From Gallionellaceae bacterium (GTDB taxonomy: Bacteria; Pseudomonadota; Gammaproteobacteria; Burkholderiales; Gallionellaceae): DNA of 10,774 nucleotides. Location of the stretch: NCBI GenBank assembly GCA_947445045.1, contig CANFCA010000016.1:1-10774 (forward strand), given 5' to 3'. Position numbers and translations under genes: made by a program. The notes under the pieces were generated by a model. That model was given only the letters and a program-made list of their open reading frames with translations, made no database searches and was not told where the DNA came from. Positions 1-6,519 of this stretch are shown here, piece after piece (position 1 is the stretch's first letter; every line of letters starts with the position of its first letter).

Positions 1-845
1 ACCACTTCGCCCTCACCATTGAGTTCGGTGAGACCGCGCCGTTCATCCGGCCCCAGCTCGACACGGGCGATATCGCGCAGCAGCACTGGCGTGCCGCGTT
101 CGGCTTTCACCACCAGATTTTCAATGTCGACCTTGCCGCGCAAATAGCCTTTGCTGCGCACCATGTATTCGGTTTCGGCCATTTCCACCACGCGTCCACC
201 GACATCACGATTGGAATCACGTATCACCTGCGAAACTTTGCTCAGTGGGATGCCGTAGGCGCGTAATTTCACCGGATCGACCGTTACCTGATACTGTTGC
301 ACAAAGCCGCCAATCGAGGCAACTTCGGCCACACCGTGCGCCTTGGTCAGTTGATAGCGCAGATACCAATCCTGCATAGTGCGCAGTTCGGCGAGGTTAT
401 GTTTTTCGCTGAGTACGGCGTACTGATACACCCAACCCACACCCGTTGCATCCGGCCCTAACTGTGGTGAGACATTTTTCGGCAAGCGCCCCGCGATGCT
501 ATTGAGATATTCCAACACGCGTGAACGTGCCCAATAAATATCTGTGCCGTCCTCGAAGATTACATACACGAACGACGCGCCGAAGAACGAGAAGCCGCGC
601 ACTACCTTGGATTTCGGCACGGATAACATCGCTGTGGTGAGCGGATAAGTGACTTGATCCTCGACCACCTGTGGTGCTTGTCCAGAGTATTCGGTATAGA
701 CAATCACCTGCACATCGGATAAATCCGGCAAGGCATCCAGCGGTGTTTTTACGACGGAATAAATGCCAGCCAGCGTAATGAGCAAGGTGGTGAGTAGCAC
801 AAGGAAGCGGTTGTGTGCCGACCATTCAATGATTTTTGCCAGCAT
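1..845 (-). CDS. cusA: CusA/CzcA-family heavy-metal RND efflux permease, N-terminal part (cut by window edge)
   Basis: Inner-membrane proton-driven pump of a tripartite metal exporter. It takes Cu(I)/Ag(I) from the adaptor or periplasm and passes it to the outer-membrane channel. I translated the reverse strand from the ATG at 845-843. The frame stays open for 281 codons to the window edge, so about a quarter of a roughly 1040-residue protein is present. It begins [14 protein letters not shown], has the first membrane helix at about residues 14-34, and then shows HME-RND signatures: [43 protein letters not shown] and [11 protein letters not shown]. The last visible residues are [14 protein letters not shown], a conserved stretch of the porter domain. 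The start lies 1 bp after the cusB stop, with a GAGGAA ribosome site inside the end of cusB, so translation is probably coupled. The substrate methionines of CusA and the Asp relay lie beyond the window, so the metal is inferred from CusB. Confidence 0.95.
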   Translation of the reverse strand, partial: MLAKIIEWSAHNRFLVLLTTLLITLAGIYSVVKTPLDALPDLSDVQVIVYTEYSGQAPQVVEDQVTYPLTTAMLSVPKSKVVRGFSFFGASFVYVIFEDGTDIYWARSRVLEYLNSIAGRLPKNVSPQLGPDATGVGWVYQYAVLSEKHNLAELRTMQDWYLRYQLTKAHGVAEVASIGGFVQQYQVTVDPVKLRAYGIPLSKVSQVIRDSNRDVGGRVVEMAETEYMVRSKGYLRGKVDIENLVVKAERGTPVLLRDIARVELGPDERRGLTELNGEGEV

Positions 846-846
846 G

Positions 847-2205
847 TCAGTGTTCCTCGTGTTGATGTTGAGTGTGATTTTCTGTAGCTGTGTCGGCTGG
901 CTTTTGTTCGATGACTGGTGTCGTGGTGTGCTCGGCGTGTTTGTCCTGAGCCTGTTGAACGGATCCACTCAAACCACCCAATGCCGCTTTGAGATTACTC
1001 TCTGCGTCGATTAGGAAGTTGGCCGAGATGATCACCTGTTCACCTTCTGAGATTCCACTCAATATCTCGACGTAATCATCGCTGCGATTTCCCAGACTTA
1101 CTGCACGTGGCTCAAAGCGTCCTTCAGCCAAGCGCACCAGCACTACTTGCCGTGTACCGCTGTCGATTACCGCAGAGGTCGGCACGGTTAGTAGCTTGTT
1201 GCTTTTGCCTATCGCAAGCCGAGCACTGGCAAACATGGCGGGCTTGAGCAGCCCCTTGGGATTTTTTATCTCGATACGAATTTGTACTGTGCGCGTTGCG
1301 CTGTTCAGGGTCGGGTAGATAAAATCCACCTTGCCGTCGAATGTGTGATCTGGATAAGCATCGACCGTGATTTGTGCGCGACTGCCGAGTTGTACCTGTT
1401 CAATATCTTGTTCAGGAACTTCGGCAATAACCCAGAGCGAAGATAGGTCGGCAATCTGATACAACACATCGCCAGGCATGAAGCGCATGCCTTGCACCGC
1501 CTTTTTCTCCATGACGATGCCGGAGATCGGCGCATGGAAAGTCACGTGTGGTCGTGCCTCACTCTTCGCTGGTGTATCAAGTTGCGCACTTGAGATGTCC
1601 CAATTTTTCAGACGTGTTGCGCTGGCATCGGCAAGCCGCTGCATACTATTTTTCGCATCCTCATCGGCTTTTTGCAACGCTGCCAAACCTTGCACGGCGA
1701 GCGCATATTCGCGTTGTGCAGAAACTAGTTCCGGGCTATACACTTCGAACAGCGCTTGTCCCTTGGTGACGGGCTGTCCGGTAGTATTCACGTAGAGGCG
1801 TTCTACCCAGCCTTCAAATTTTGGCGCGATGGTATAGGTGTGGCGTTCGTCGATCTCAATACGCCCCGTCACGCGTAGCGTTTTGTTCAGTTTGCGCATT
1901 GTCGCGGCTTCGCTTTTTACGCCTAATTTTTGAATTTTTTCGACGCTGATGTTGATCGTATTATTGCCACCCGATTCGGCATCGCCCTCATAAACCGCCA
2001 CATAATCCATGCCCATCGCGTCCTTCTTTGCTACGGAAGAAGTGTCTGGTAAGCCCATCGGATTGCGGTAATACAGGACTTTGCGTTCGGTAGGATTTGT
2101 TGCTACTTTTGTGTTGGGAGTTGAGTGCGTGCCGAGCCAATAACTACCTGATGCTACACTCAGCAATAGCAATGTGCCCAAGGACAATTTGCCGATGGTG
2201 TTCAT
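847..2205 (-). CDS. cusB: CusB-like periplasmic adaptor (membrane fusion protein) of copper/silver efflux
   Basis: Periplasmic adaptor of 452 residues linking the CusA pump to the CusC channel and handing over metal. An N-terminal hydrophobic segment (about residues 7-24) is a signal or anchor. Next comes the CusB metal-binding segment [10 protein letters not shown]...KKDAMGMDY with M50, M64 and M66. The spacing closely matches the three methionines known to bind Cu(I)/Ag(I) in E. coli CusB (M49, M64, M66). The barrel-sandwich halves are at about 120-155 and 225-260, the helical hairpin between them at about 160-205, and the beta-barrel and membrane-proximal domains follow to about 415. The last 30 residues are an unusual His/Glu-rich tail ([13 protein letters not shown]) that could bind extra metal. 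The start has a GGGAG ribosome site about 9 bases upstream and overlaps the cusC stop by 4 bp (ATGA). Identity as a Cus/Czc-type adaptor is secure. Copper/silver is inferred from the Met triad. Confidence 0.95.
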   Translation of the reverse strand: MNTIGKLSLGTLLLLSVASGSYWLGTHSTPNTKVATNPTERKVLYYRNPMGLPDTSSVAKKDAMGMDYVAVYEGDAESGGNNTINISVEKIQKLGVKSEAATMRKLNKTLRVTGRIEIDERHTYTIAPKFEGWVERLYVNTTGQPVTKGQALFEVYSPELVSAQREYALAVQGLAALQKADEDAKNSMQRLADASATRLKNWDISSAQLDTPAKSEARPHVTFHAPISGIVMEKKAVQGMRFMPGDVLYQIADLSSLWVIAEVPEQDIEQVQLGSRAQITVDAYPDHTFDGKVDFIYPTLNSATRTVQIRIEIKNPKGLLKPAMFASARLAIGKSNKLLTVPTSAVIDSGTRQVVLVRLAEGRFEPRAVSLGNRSDDYVEILSGISEGEQVIISANFLIDAESNLKAALGGLSGSVQQAQDKHAEHTTTPVIEQKPADTATENHTQHQHEEH

Positions 2206-3464
2206 AATTCTTCTCCCAATAATTTTTCAATATCAGCCAGCCGCAATTGCATGTCGCTCTGTACTTGTAGTTGTTGTTGTCGTGCTTTTAAAATTTGTTT
2301 CTGTGCTTCGATCAGCATGGAGAATTCCACTTTTCCAGTCTCGTAACCTGCCAGTGCAGATTGATAGGTGAGTTCGGCTTGTGGTAACAGGCGTGTCGCG
2401 ATAAGTGATTCGCTGCGACGCGCTGATTCCAGTGCGGAAAGATTTTCAGATAGATCGGATTGAGCCTGATTGAGCAACGCTTCCTTGCGTGAGTTGGAAG
2501 CGGACAGCAGCGCTTCCGCCTCGCGCTCTTGCGCACGCCGCGATGACTGTTGCAATGGAATATTGAGTTCCAACATCAAATCCCAACGCTTGATAGTGGT
2601 AGAAGATTGGGTAGGTGCGATGCCAAACGTGAAGCCGGGATAGCGATTGATGTAGGCCAGATCGCGGTTTTTTTCGGACGACTGGATGTTGGCTTCGGCA
2701 ATGCGCAATTGCGGATTCTGTGCGCGTAAGCGCTCCAGCAATAACTGTTCATCAAGTTGTGAGGCGGGTGGCAAATCGCGCAACTGCAAGAGTTCCGCTA
2801 AGGGCGTATTCACCGGGCGTGACAATAGGGAATTTAATCGCGCATGAGTGTGATGGCCTTCACTTTGTAGCGCGATCAGATCACTGCGCAATATGGTTTT
2901 TTCGATCTGAACGCTTAATACATCTTGCTGCGTACCAAGGCCGTTGGCATAGCGTGCTTGGGCAATTTGCTCTAGACCGTCCAGTAAGGCCAGCGTCTGC
3001 TGTGCCAGTCTTTCACTAGCGGTAGCTAAATAATGCATGGCGTAAGTTTGCTTGATGCGACTCGCCAATTCTGACCAGCTTGCGGCCATTTGTCCGTTAG
3101 CTTGCGAGATTTGCGCGGTAGCAACTTCACGTTGCAAATCACGTTTGCCAAACCACGGCACGCTTTGCATCAACAGATAGCGTGTGCCACCCCCTTGACC
3201 GGGCAAAAGGAGCGGGCTGTTCGCCCCCTGATTGGTGATGTCCATCAGCTCGGTGCGCAATACCGGGTCGGGCAATGCACCCGCAGGCTCGGCACGTTGT
3301 TGCGCCGCGTCCGCCTCATAGCGCGTAGCAGCCAGTTCAGGGTTGTGCGCGCGTGCATAGTCCAGCAATCCGTTGAGGTTGCTGCCCAATGGCTCATCAG
3401 TGGCACTGGCCGGGTTGAGCCACAGCGCGCCTAGCATGGCGAAAATTGATAAAAGTAGTTTCAT
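2202..3464 (-). CDS. cusC: CusC/CzcC-like outer-membrane efflux channel (TolC family)
   Basis: Outer-membrane channel of the same exporter, about 420 residues, typical for the family. The open frame extends up to 3521, but I place the start at the ATG at 3464. That gives a textbook signal peptide (MKLLLSIFAMLGALWLNPASA, cleavage after ASA at residue 21) and has a weak GGA ribosome site about 8 bases upstream. An ATG at 3473 is the main alternative. There is no lipobox Cys, unlike E. coli CusC, so the protein is probably not acylated. The body shows the two alpha-helical repeats of OEP proteins: a first repeat beginning LLDYARAHNPELAATRYEADAA and a second beginning LLLERLRAQNPQLRIAEANI, with long heptad-like Gln/Ala/Glu-rich helices near the C-terminus. 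It overlaps cusB by 4 bp and lies 107 bp after the small secreted-protein gene. CzcC of a cobalt/zinc/cadmium system is the alternative by family alone. CusB argues for copper/silver. Confidence 0.9.
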   Translation of the reverse strand: MKLLLSIFAMLGALWLNPASATDEPLGSNLNGLLDYARAHNPELAATRYEADAAQQRAEPAGALPDPVLRTELMDITNQGANSPLLLPGQGGGTRYLLMQSVPWFGKRDLQREVATAQISQANGQMAASWSELASRIKQTYAMHYLATASERLAQQTLALLDGLEQIAQARYANGLGTQQDVLSVQIEKTILRSDLIALQSEGHHTHARLNSLLSRPVNTPLAELLQLRDLPPASQLDEQLLLERLRAQNPQLRIAEANIQSSEKNRDLAYINRYPGFTFGIAPTQSSTTIKRWDLMLELNIPLQQSSRRAQEREAEALLSASNSRKEALLNQAQSDLSENLSALESARRSESLIATRLLPQAELTYQSALAGYETGKVEFSMLIEAQKQILKARQQQLQVQSDMQLRLADIEKLLGEEL

Positions 3465-3571
3465 GTTCCGCATCCAGTTGCAATTGCAATACAAGCGAAC
3501 AGTCGCTAGCGGCTGCCGCACGGAGCAGGACGAGAATCAGACTATGGAATGACGGACGGACTCGTCCCGCG

Positions 3572-3958
3572 TTAGACGCGAGCGAGCGGTGGGGGAAGCA
3601 GCGGAGCGGAAGTGATGGAGCGGAATGAAAACAAATAAGGAGCGATATTAGATGCAGAGATTTGCACGGGGACTAATTCAATCGTTGGTACGGCGAGATA
3701 AGCGGTGCAGGCGAGATGGCAAATCGCATTGCATGTAGTGCTTTGTTCATCAGCGGAGTGCGACATATCTTCATGATTTGTGTGAGACGCAACCATCATG
3801 TCTGCCATTTCAATATCGGACATCATTGGCATCGAGGCTTCGTGGCAGGCGCTGCTTGGCATTTGCATGGATAGCGAAGCCGCCATTGCGCTGCCGCTAA
3901 AAAATGGCAGCCACAACAGCATTAAAACAGCGACAAATTTTCTGAACCAGTTAGACAT
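3572..3958 (-). CDS. Small secreted Met/His/Cys-rich protein at the head of the cus operon (CzcI/CopL-like, function unknown)
   Basis: Predicted 128-residue exported protein. From the ATG at 3958 it starts MSNWFRKFVAVLMLLWLPFF, a signal peptide with likely cleavage after AMA (residues 24-26). The mature part has many soft-metal ligands: Met at 31, 33, 43, 45, 46, 51, 54, 55 and 65, His at 39, 59, 62, 67 and 81, and Cys at 38 plus an evenly spaced C76-x3-C80-x3-C84. The C-terminus is the Pro-rich LLPPPLARV. Layout, size and position ahead of a cusCBA-type operon recall the small CzcI and CopL-like proteins found beside metal exporters, but I cannot assign it firmly to either family. A periplasmic copper buffer or a modulator of a sensor is inference. 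The frame can be extended to a TTG at 3994, but that TTG is part of a TTGACA promoter-like box and the extension would precede the signal peptide, so ATG is preferred. No good ribosome site is visible. Confidence 0.75.
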   Translation of the reverse strand: MSNWFRKFVAVLMLLWLPFFSGSAMAASLSMQMPSSACHEASMPMMSDIEMADMMVASHTNHEDMSHSADEQSTTCNAICHLACTAYLAVPTIELVPVQISASNIAPYLFSFRSITSAPLLPPPLARV

Positions 3959-3960
3959 GA

Positions 3961-3994
3961 GGTGTAGTGTGAACACCGATGATTCATTTGTCAA
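3961..3994 (-). promoter_or_regulatory. Possible promoter/operator of the cus operon
   Basis: On the reverse strand a perfect TTGACA (3994-3989) is followed after 17 bp by CACACT, a poor -10 (3 of 6). The same stretch contains the inverted repeat GGTGT-N7-ACACC (3961-3965 and 3973-3977), which could be an operator. A transcript starting here would have almost no leader before the ATG at 3958. The true promoter may therefore lie further upstream in 3995-4108, where I found no convincing box pair for the minus strand. Confidence 0.25.
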
Positions 3995-4108
3995 TCAGCT
4001 GCCTTGTGCGTATTGTTTCAATCGCAAAGATGCACAAGTTCTTCAAAAGACCTCTCAGTTGCTTTGTCACTCCTACAATATTTCCATCTGTGAATCGTCT
4101 TCACTAGC

Positions 4109-4684
4109 ATGGATACAACGTTAACCTCTAATGCGCGAATGATCGAACAAGATAAACGTATCACCGAGACGATCTCTAGCGAGCGCGGGCGGCTTAAAAA
4201 TTTCATTCGGCAGCGTGTGCCAGATTCGGGCGAGGCAGAAGATATTTTGCAGGATGTGTTTTTTGAATTCGTGGAGGCGTATCGCTTGCCTGAGTCAATT
4301 GAGCAAGTTGGCGCGTGGCTATATCGTGTGACACGCAATCGCATCATCGACCGCTTTCGCAAGAAGAAGGAGGAGCCACTGCCGGAATTTTCTGATGAAG
4401 ATGACGACGAGCATTGGCTGGATGGGGTGCTGCCATCGTTAGATTCTGGGCCTGAAGCAGCGTATGCGCGAGCGGTGTTGTTGGAAGAGTTGACTGCTGC
4501 ATTAGCCGAGCTACCAGAAGAGCAACGCGCGGTATTCATCGCACACGAATTGGATGGGCGCAGCTTCAAAGAGTTGGCAGATGAAAGCGGTGTGAGCGTA
4601 AGTACCTTGCTGGCGCGCAAGCGTTATGCGGTGCTGCATCTGCGCGGCAAGCTGCAAACGATTTATGACGAATTTAATATCTAA
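4109..4684 (+). CDS. ECF-type (sigma-70 family) RNA polymerase sigma factor
   Basis: Cytoplasmic promoter-recognition factor of 191 residues, the usual ECF size with only regions 2 and 4. Region 2 covers about residues 25-88 and includes DILQDVFFEFVEAY (45-58) and the -10-recognition/DNA-melting helix WLYRVTRNRIIDRFRKKK (70-87). An acidic linker follows (SDEDDDEHW, 95-103). Region 4 runs about 122-182, with ELPEEQRAVFIAHELDG and the helix-turn-helix RSFKELADESGVSVSTLLAR (151-170). The start ATG at 4109 has no clear Shine-Dalgarno; ATG at 4139 (M11) is possible. A TACAAT -10-like box lies at 4074-4079 but has no good -35. The gene is divergent from the cus operon and is followed 12 bp later by a small Cys-rich membrane protein, a plausible cognate regulator. 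The targets are not shown by the sequence. Control of the metal operon is inference by analogy with CnrYXH-type systems. Confidence 0.93.
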   Translation: MDTTLTSNARMIEQDKRITETISSERGRLKNFIRQRVPDSGEAEDILQDVFFEFVEAYRLPESIEQVGAWLYRVTRNRIIDRFRKKKEEPLPEFSDEDDDEHWLDGVLPSLDSGPEAAYARAVLLEELTAALAELPEEQRAVFIAHELDGRSFKELADESGVSVSTLLARKRYAVLHLRGKLQTIYDEFNI

Positions 4685-4696
4685 AGGAGTAATGAA

Positions 4697-5029
4697 ATGA
4701 GTATGAATTGCAAACCAAAATGCGGAAAAATTTTCCTTCTAGTAGTGTTGGGCATTGCTGCATTGGGCTGGGTGGTGATGGCACTATGGAATTGGCTGAT
4801 ACCTATGTTGTTCACTGGCGGGCATGAGATTGACTATGTGCAAGCCATGGGTGTGTTGCTGTTAAGCAAGATATTGTTCGGCGGCTTTCGCGGTCGTGGT
4901 TGCTGGAAAGGGCGTTGCCAACAACGCAGTATGGAAAACATGACACCTGAAGAGCGCGAAAAATTTCAGACGGGATTGCGTAGCTGGTGCTGCAAGCCTA
5001 AGCAAAAAGATACAGATGCAATAAAATAA
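4697..5029 (+). CDS. Small Cys-rich membrane protein paired with the sigma factor (candidate anti-sigma/sensor)
   Basis: A 110-residue protein with no domain I can name. It has a short N-terminus with CKPKC (C5, C9), a hydrophobic helix at about 12-39 (with WNWLIPMLF), and a second, weaker hydrophobic stretch at about 47-64 (VQAMGVLLLSKILFGGF). A basic tail follows with C69-x4-C74, the segment MTPEEREKF (82-90) and C98-C99. I recall small proteins with the LLLLSKILFGGF and MTPEER(E)KF pattern occurring next to sigma factors in other bacteria; this is from memory and not searched. The ribosome site AAAGGAG (4683-4689) overlaps the sigma stop codon and sits 7 bases before the ATG, so the two genes are surely one transcript. 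Six Cys residues in three pairs could bind metal or form disulfides, which fits a sensor role beside a copper operon. That role is inference. No canonical anti-sigma domain or zinc-finger HxxxCxxC motif is visible. Confidence 0.85.
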   Translation: MSMNCKPKCGKIFLLVVLGIAALGWVVMALWNWLIPMLFTGGHEIDYVQAMGVLLLSKILFGGFRGRGCWKGRCQQRSMENMTPEEREKFQTGLRSWCCKPKQKDTDAIK

Positions 5030-5039
5030 AAGCATAAGG

Positions 5040-5134
5040 CCGTTCGCCCTGAGTGTAACGCAGTGGAGTCGAAGGGAGAATTGCCACCTCCCTTCGACTT
5101 CGGCGATAAAACTGCCTACACTCAAGGCGAACGG
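5040..5134. repeat. REP-like palindromic repeat, copy 1 (95 bp)
   Basis: The outer arms CCGTTCGCCCTGAGTGTA (5040-5057) and TACACTCAAGGCGAACGG (5117-5134) are complementary in 17 of 18 positions. A nested hairpin is formed by AGTCGAAGGGAG (5067-5078) and CTCCCTTCGACT (5088-5099). The element lies between the membrane-protein gene and the reductase gene and recurs in the same orientation at 6273-6431. It belongs in style to the CCCTGA/GTCGAAGGG repeats seen between genes in many proteobacteria. It could act as an mRNA hairpin or weak terminator, but no T-run follows. Confidence 0.9.
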
Positions 5135-5159
5135 TTACCATGCAGTACATCACCCAACC

Positions 5160-5165
5160 AAGGAA
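5160..5165 (+). promoter_or_regulatory. Ribosome binding site that fixes the reductase start
   Basis: AAGGAA stands 7 bases before the ATG at 5173. The in-frame ATG at 5140 directly follows the palindromic repeat, has no such site, and would add 11 residues with no family counterpart. The start at 5173 is therefore preferred. Confidence 0.8.
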
Positions 5166-5172
5166 AAATAAT

Positions 5173-6240
5173 ATGACCACCACGCTATTCACCCCAACCA
5201 ACCTCGGCAAGCTGCAACTAAAAAACCGCATCGTTATGTCACCGCTCACACGTTCTCGTGCTATCGGCAATGTGCCGAACGAGTTGTTGGAAAAGTATTA
5301 TCGGTTGCGTGCAGATGCAGGCTTGATTATTACGGAAGGCACCTCGCCTTCGCCAAATGGGTTGGGCTATGCGCGTATTCCTGGCATGTTTTCGGATGCG
5401 CAAGTGCAAGGCTGGAAGCGCGTGACCGATGGTGTGCATCAAGCGGGCGGCAAAATTTTTGTGCAGCTAATGCACTGTGGGCGCGTCTGTCATACCGCGA
5501 ACATGCCGGCAGGCAGTAAGGTGATTGCACCTTCTGCCATTGCCCTGCCTGGGGATATGTGGACAGATAGTAGTGGTATGCAAGCCAACTCGATGCCTGC
5601 CGAGATGAGCGAAGCCGACATCGCGCACACCATTGCCGAGTATGTGACTGCCGCAAATCGGGCGATTGAAGCGGGTTTTGATGGTGTGGAACTGCATGGC
5701 GCGAACGGCTATTTGATTGACCAGTTTCTTAATACCGCTTCCAATCAGCGCACCGATCAATGGGGCGGCAGTATCGAAAATCGAATCCGCTTTGCAGTGG
5801 AAATTGCCAAAGCAACCGCAGCAGCGATTGGCGCAGACCGTATCGGCATGCGCATCTCACCTTATGGCGCATTCAACGGCATGGCACCTGATGCGCTGAT
5901 GGATACGTTGTATGAGCGTTTGATTAACGAGCTCAATACGGTTGGTTTGGCGTATATCCATATCGTCGATCACAGTGCGATGGGTGCGCCTGAAGTAAGT
6001 CCAACGTTGAAAGCCAAGCTGCGTGACACGTTCAAAGGCGCATACATTATGTCTGGAGGCTATGATTTAGCTCGCGCGAATGCCGACCTTGATGCAAAGC
6101 GCGGTGACCTCGTTGCGTTTGGTCGTCCATTTATTTCCAATCCTGATTTGGTAAAAAAACTGCAAAACGGAACTGAGTTGACCGCGCCTGATGCCAGCAC
6201 TTTTTATACGCCGGGTGAAAAGGGTTACACGGATTATTAA
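5173..6240 (+). CDS. Old Yellow Enzyme family ene-reductase (NemA-type alkene reductase)
   Basis: FMN-dependent cytoplasmic TIM-barrel enzyme that uses NAD(P)H to reduce activated C=C bonds (enals, enones, maleimides, often nitro compounds). It has 355 residues, close to NemA. Visible family marks are LGKLQLKNRIVMSPLTRSRA (11-30, FMN-binding Thr), EGTSPSPNGLGYARIPG, the H-x-GR segment at 101-104, and HGANGY (175-180) with H175 and N178 for substrate binding and Tyr180 as proton donor. Also present are SNQRTDQWGGSIENR, RISPYG, and the phosphate-binding end GGYD...AFGRPFISNPDL, followed by FYTPGEKGYTDY, the usual OYE terminus. One oddity is that the FMN/substrate segment reads QLMHCGRVCH (99-107 region), with two Cys where W, V and S are common. 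The gene stands alone between two copies of a palindromic repeat. Its natural substrate cannot be read from the sequence; electrophile detoxification is the usual assumption. Confidence 0.95.
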   Translation: MTTTLFTPTNLGKLQLKNRIVMSPLTRSRAIGNVPNELLEKYYRLRADAGLIITEGTSPSPNGLGYARIPGMFSDAQVQGWKRVTDGVHQAGGKIFVQLMHCGRVCHTANMPAGSKVIAPSAIALPGDMWTDSSGMQANSMPAEMSEADIAHTIAEYVTAANRAIEAGFDGVELHGANGYLIDQFLNTASNQRTDQWGGSIENRIRFAVEIAKATAAAIGADRIGMRISPYGAFNGMAPDALMDTLYERLINELNTVGLAYIHIVDHSAMGAPEVSPTLKAKLRDTFKGAYIMSGGYDLARANADLDAKRGDLVAFGRPFISNPDLVKKLQNGTELTAPDASTFYTPGEKGYTDY

Positions 6241-6244
6241 AATG

Positions 6245-6266
6245 CGACGTTGTTAGGGAAACGTCG
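6245..6266 (+). terminator. Weak hairpin after the reductase gene
   Basis: CGACGTT (6245-6251) and AACGTCG (6260-6266) form a 7-bp stem with an 8-base loop, 4 bases after the stop codon. Only ATTA follows instead of a T-run, so termination would be weak or would rely on the larger palindrome just downstream. Confidence 0.35.
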
Positions 6267-6272
6267 ATTAAG

Positions 6273-6431
6273 TCCGTTCGCCCTGATAACCAGCGACTTG
6301 GCCGGCGTTGTTGGACAGCCTAGTCGTATGGCTAGTAGCTCTATCAGCGTAACGGAGTGAAGTCGAAGGGTATGTAGCCACTTCTCCCTTCGACTTCGGC
6401 GATAAAGCTGCCTACGCTCAGGACGAACGGA
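6273..6431. repeat. REP-like palindromic repeat, copy 2, with an extra ~60-bp segment
   Basis: Same repeat and orientation as copy 1. The left end CCGTTCGCCCTGA (6274-6286) and the right end, from CCCTTCGACT (6386-6395) to CGAACGG (6430), match copy 1 closely, including GGCGATAAA(G)CTGCCTAC. The inner hairpin is AGTCGAAGGG (6361-6370) with CCCTTCGACT. Between the left end and GCGTAACGGAGT there are about 60 bases (6287-6346) absent from copy 1, flanked by the inverted hexamers CTGATA (6283-6288) and TATCAG (6342-6347). It fills most of the gene-free interval 6241-6519. Confidence 0.88.
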
Positions 6432-6456
6432 TGATGGAATTTATCTTCTGCTAGCG

Positions 6457-6485
6457 TTGACAGTTATCGCCCCCAACACTACATT
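6457..6485 (+). promoter_or_regulatory. Sigma-70-like promoter of the RND efflux operon
   Basis: A perfect -35 TTGACA (6457-6462), an optimal 17-bp spacer and the -10 TACATT (6480-6485, 4 of 6) are followed by a predicted start near 6492 and a leader of about 28 bases to the ATG at 6520. It is the best promoter match in the window. Confidence 0.6.
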
Positions 6486-6491
6486 GGGGGC
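6469..6491. promoter_or_regulatory. Inverted-repeat operator candidate overlapping the RND promoter
   Basis: GCCCCCAA (6469-6476) and TTGGGGGC (6484-6491) are a perfect 8-bp inverted repeat with a 7-bp centre. It spans the promoter spacer and the last two bases of the -10. A repressor bound here would block polymerase. As RNA it would be a stable hairpin, but it lies upstream of the predicted start and is not followed by a T-run, so I prefer operator over terminator. No regulator gene is adjacent. Confidence 0.5.
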
Positions 6492-6519
6492 TTACTAATT
6501 TCAGCATCTGAAAGTCCAC

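Noticed and set aside
3478..3489. Perfect 12-bp palindrome TTGCAATTGCAA ahead of cusC
   Set aside because: Could be an operator, but it sits inside the operon just before the start with no promoter boxes around it. A palindrome of this length can arise by chance.
3465..3521. Longer cusC start with 19 extra residues
   Set aside because: The extra residues (YCNCN region) precede an ideal signal peptide starting at 3464 and look non-coding.
3959..3994. Longer form of the small secreted protein starting at TTG 3994
   Set aside because: The TTG lies in a TTGACA box, has no ribosome site, and would put 12 polar residues ahead of a complete signal peptide.
4018..4620. 200-codon open frame opposite the sigma factor
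   Set aside because: Ser/Arg-rich low-complexity shadow of the sigma gene with no recognisable domain.
4692..4700. Mini-ORF ATG AAA TGA overlapping the membrane-protein start
   Set aside because: It competes for the same Shine-Dalgarno, but such short overlaps are common by chance and nothing else supports a regulatory role.
6469..6491. Intrinsic terminator upstream of the RND operon
   Set aside because: The stem is strong, but the following bases are TTACTAATTT rather than a T-run, and the repeat fits exactly within a promoter. An operator is the better reading.
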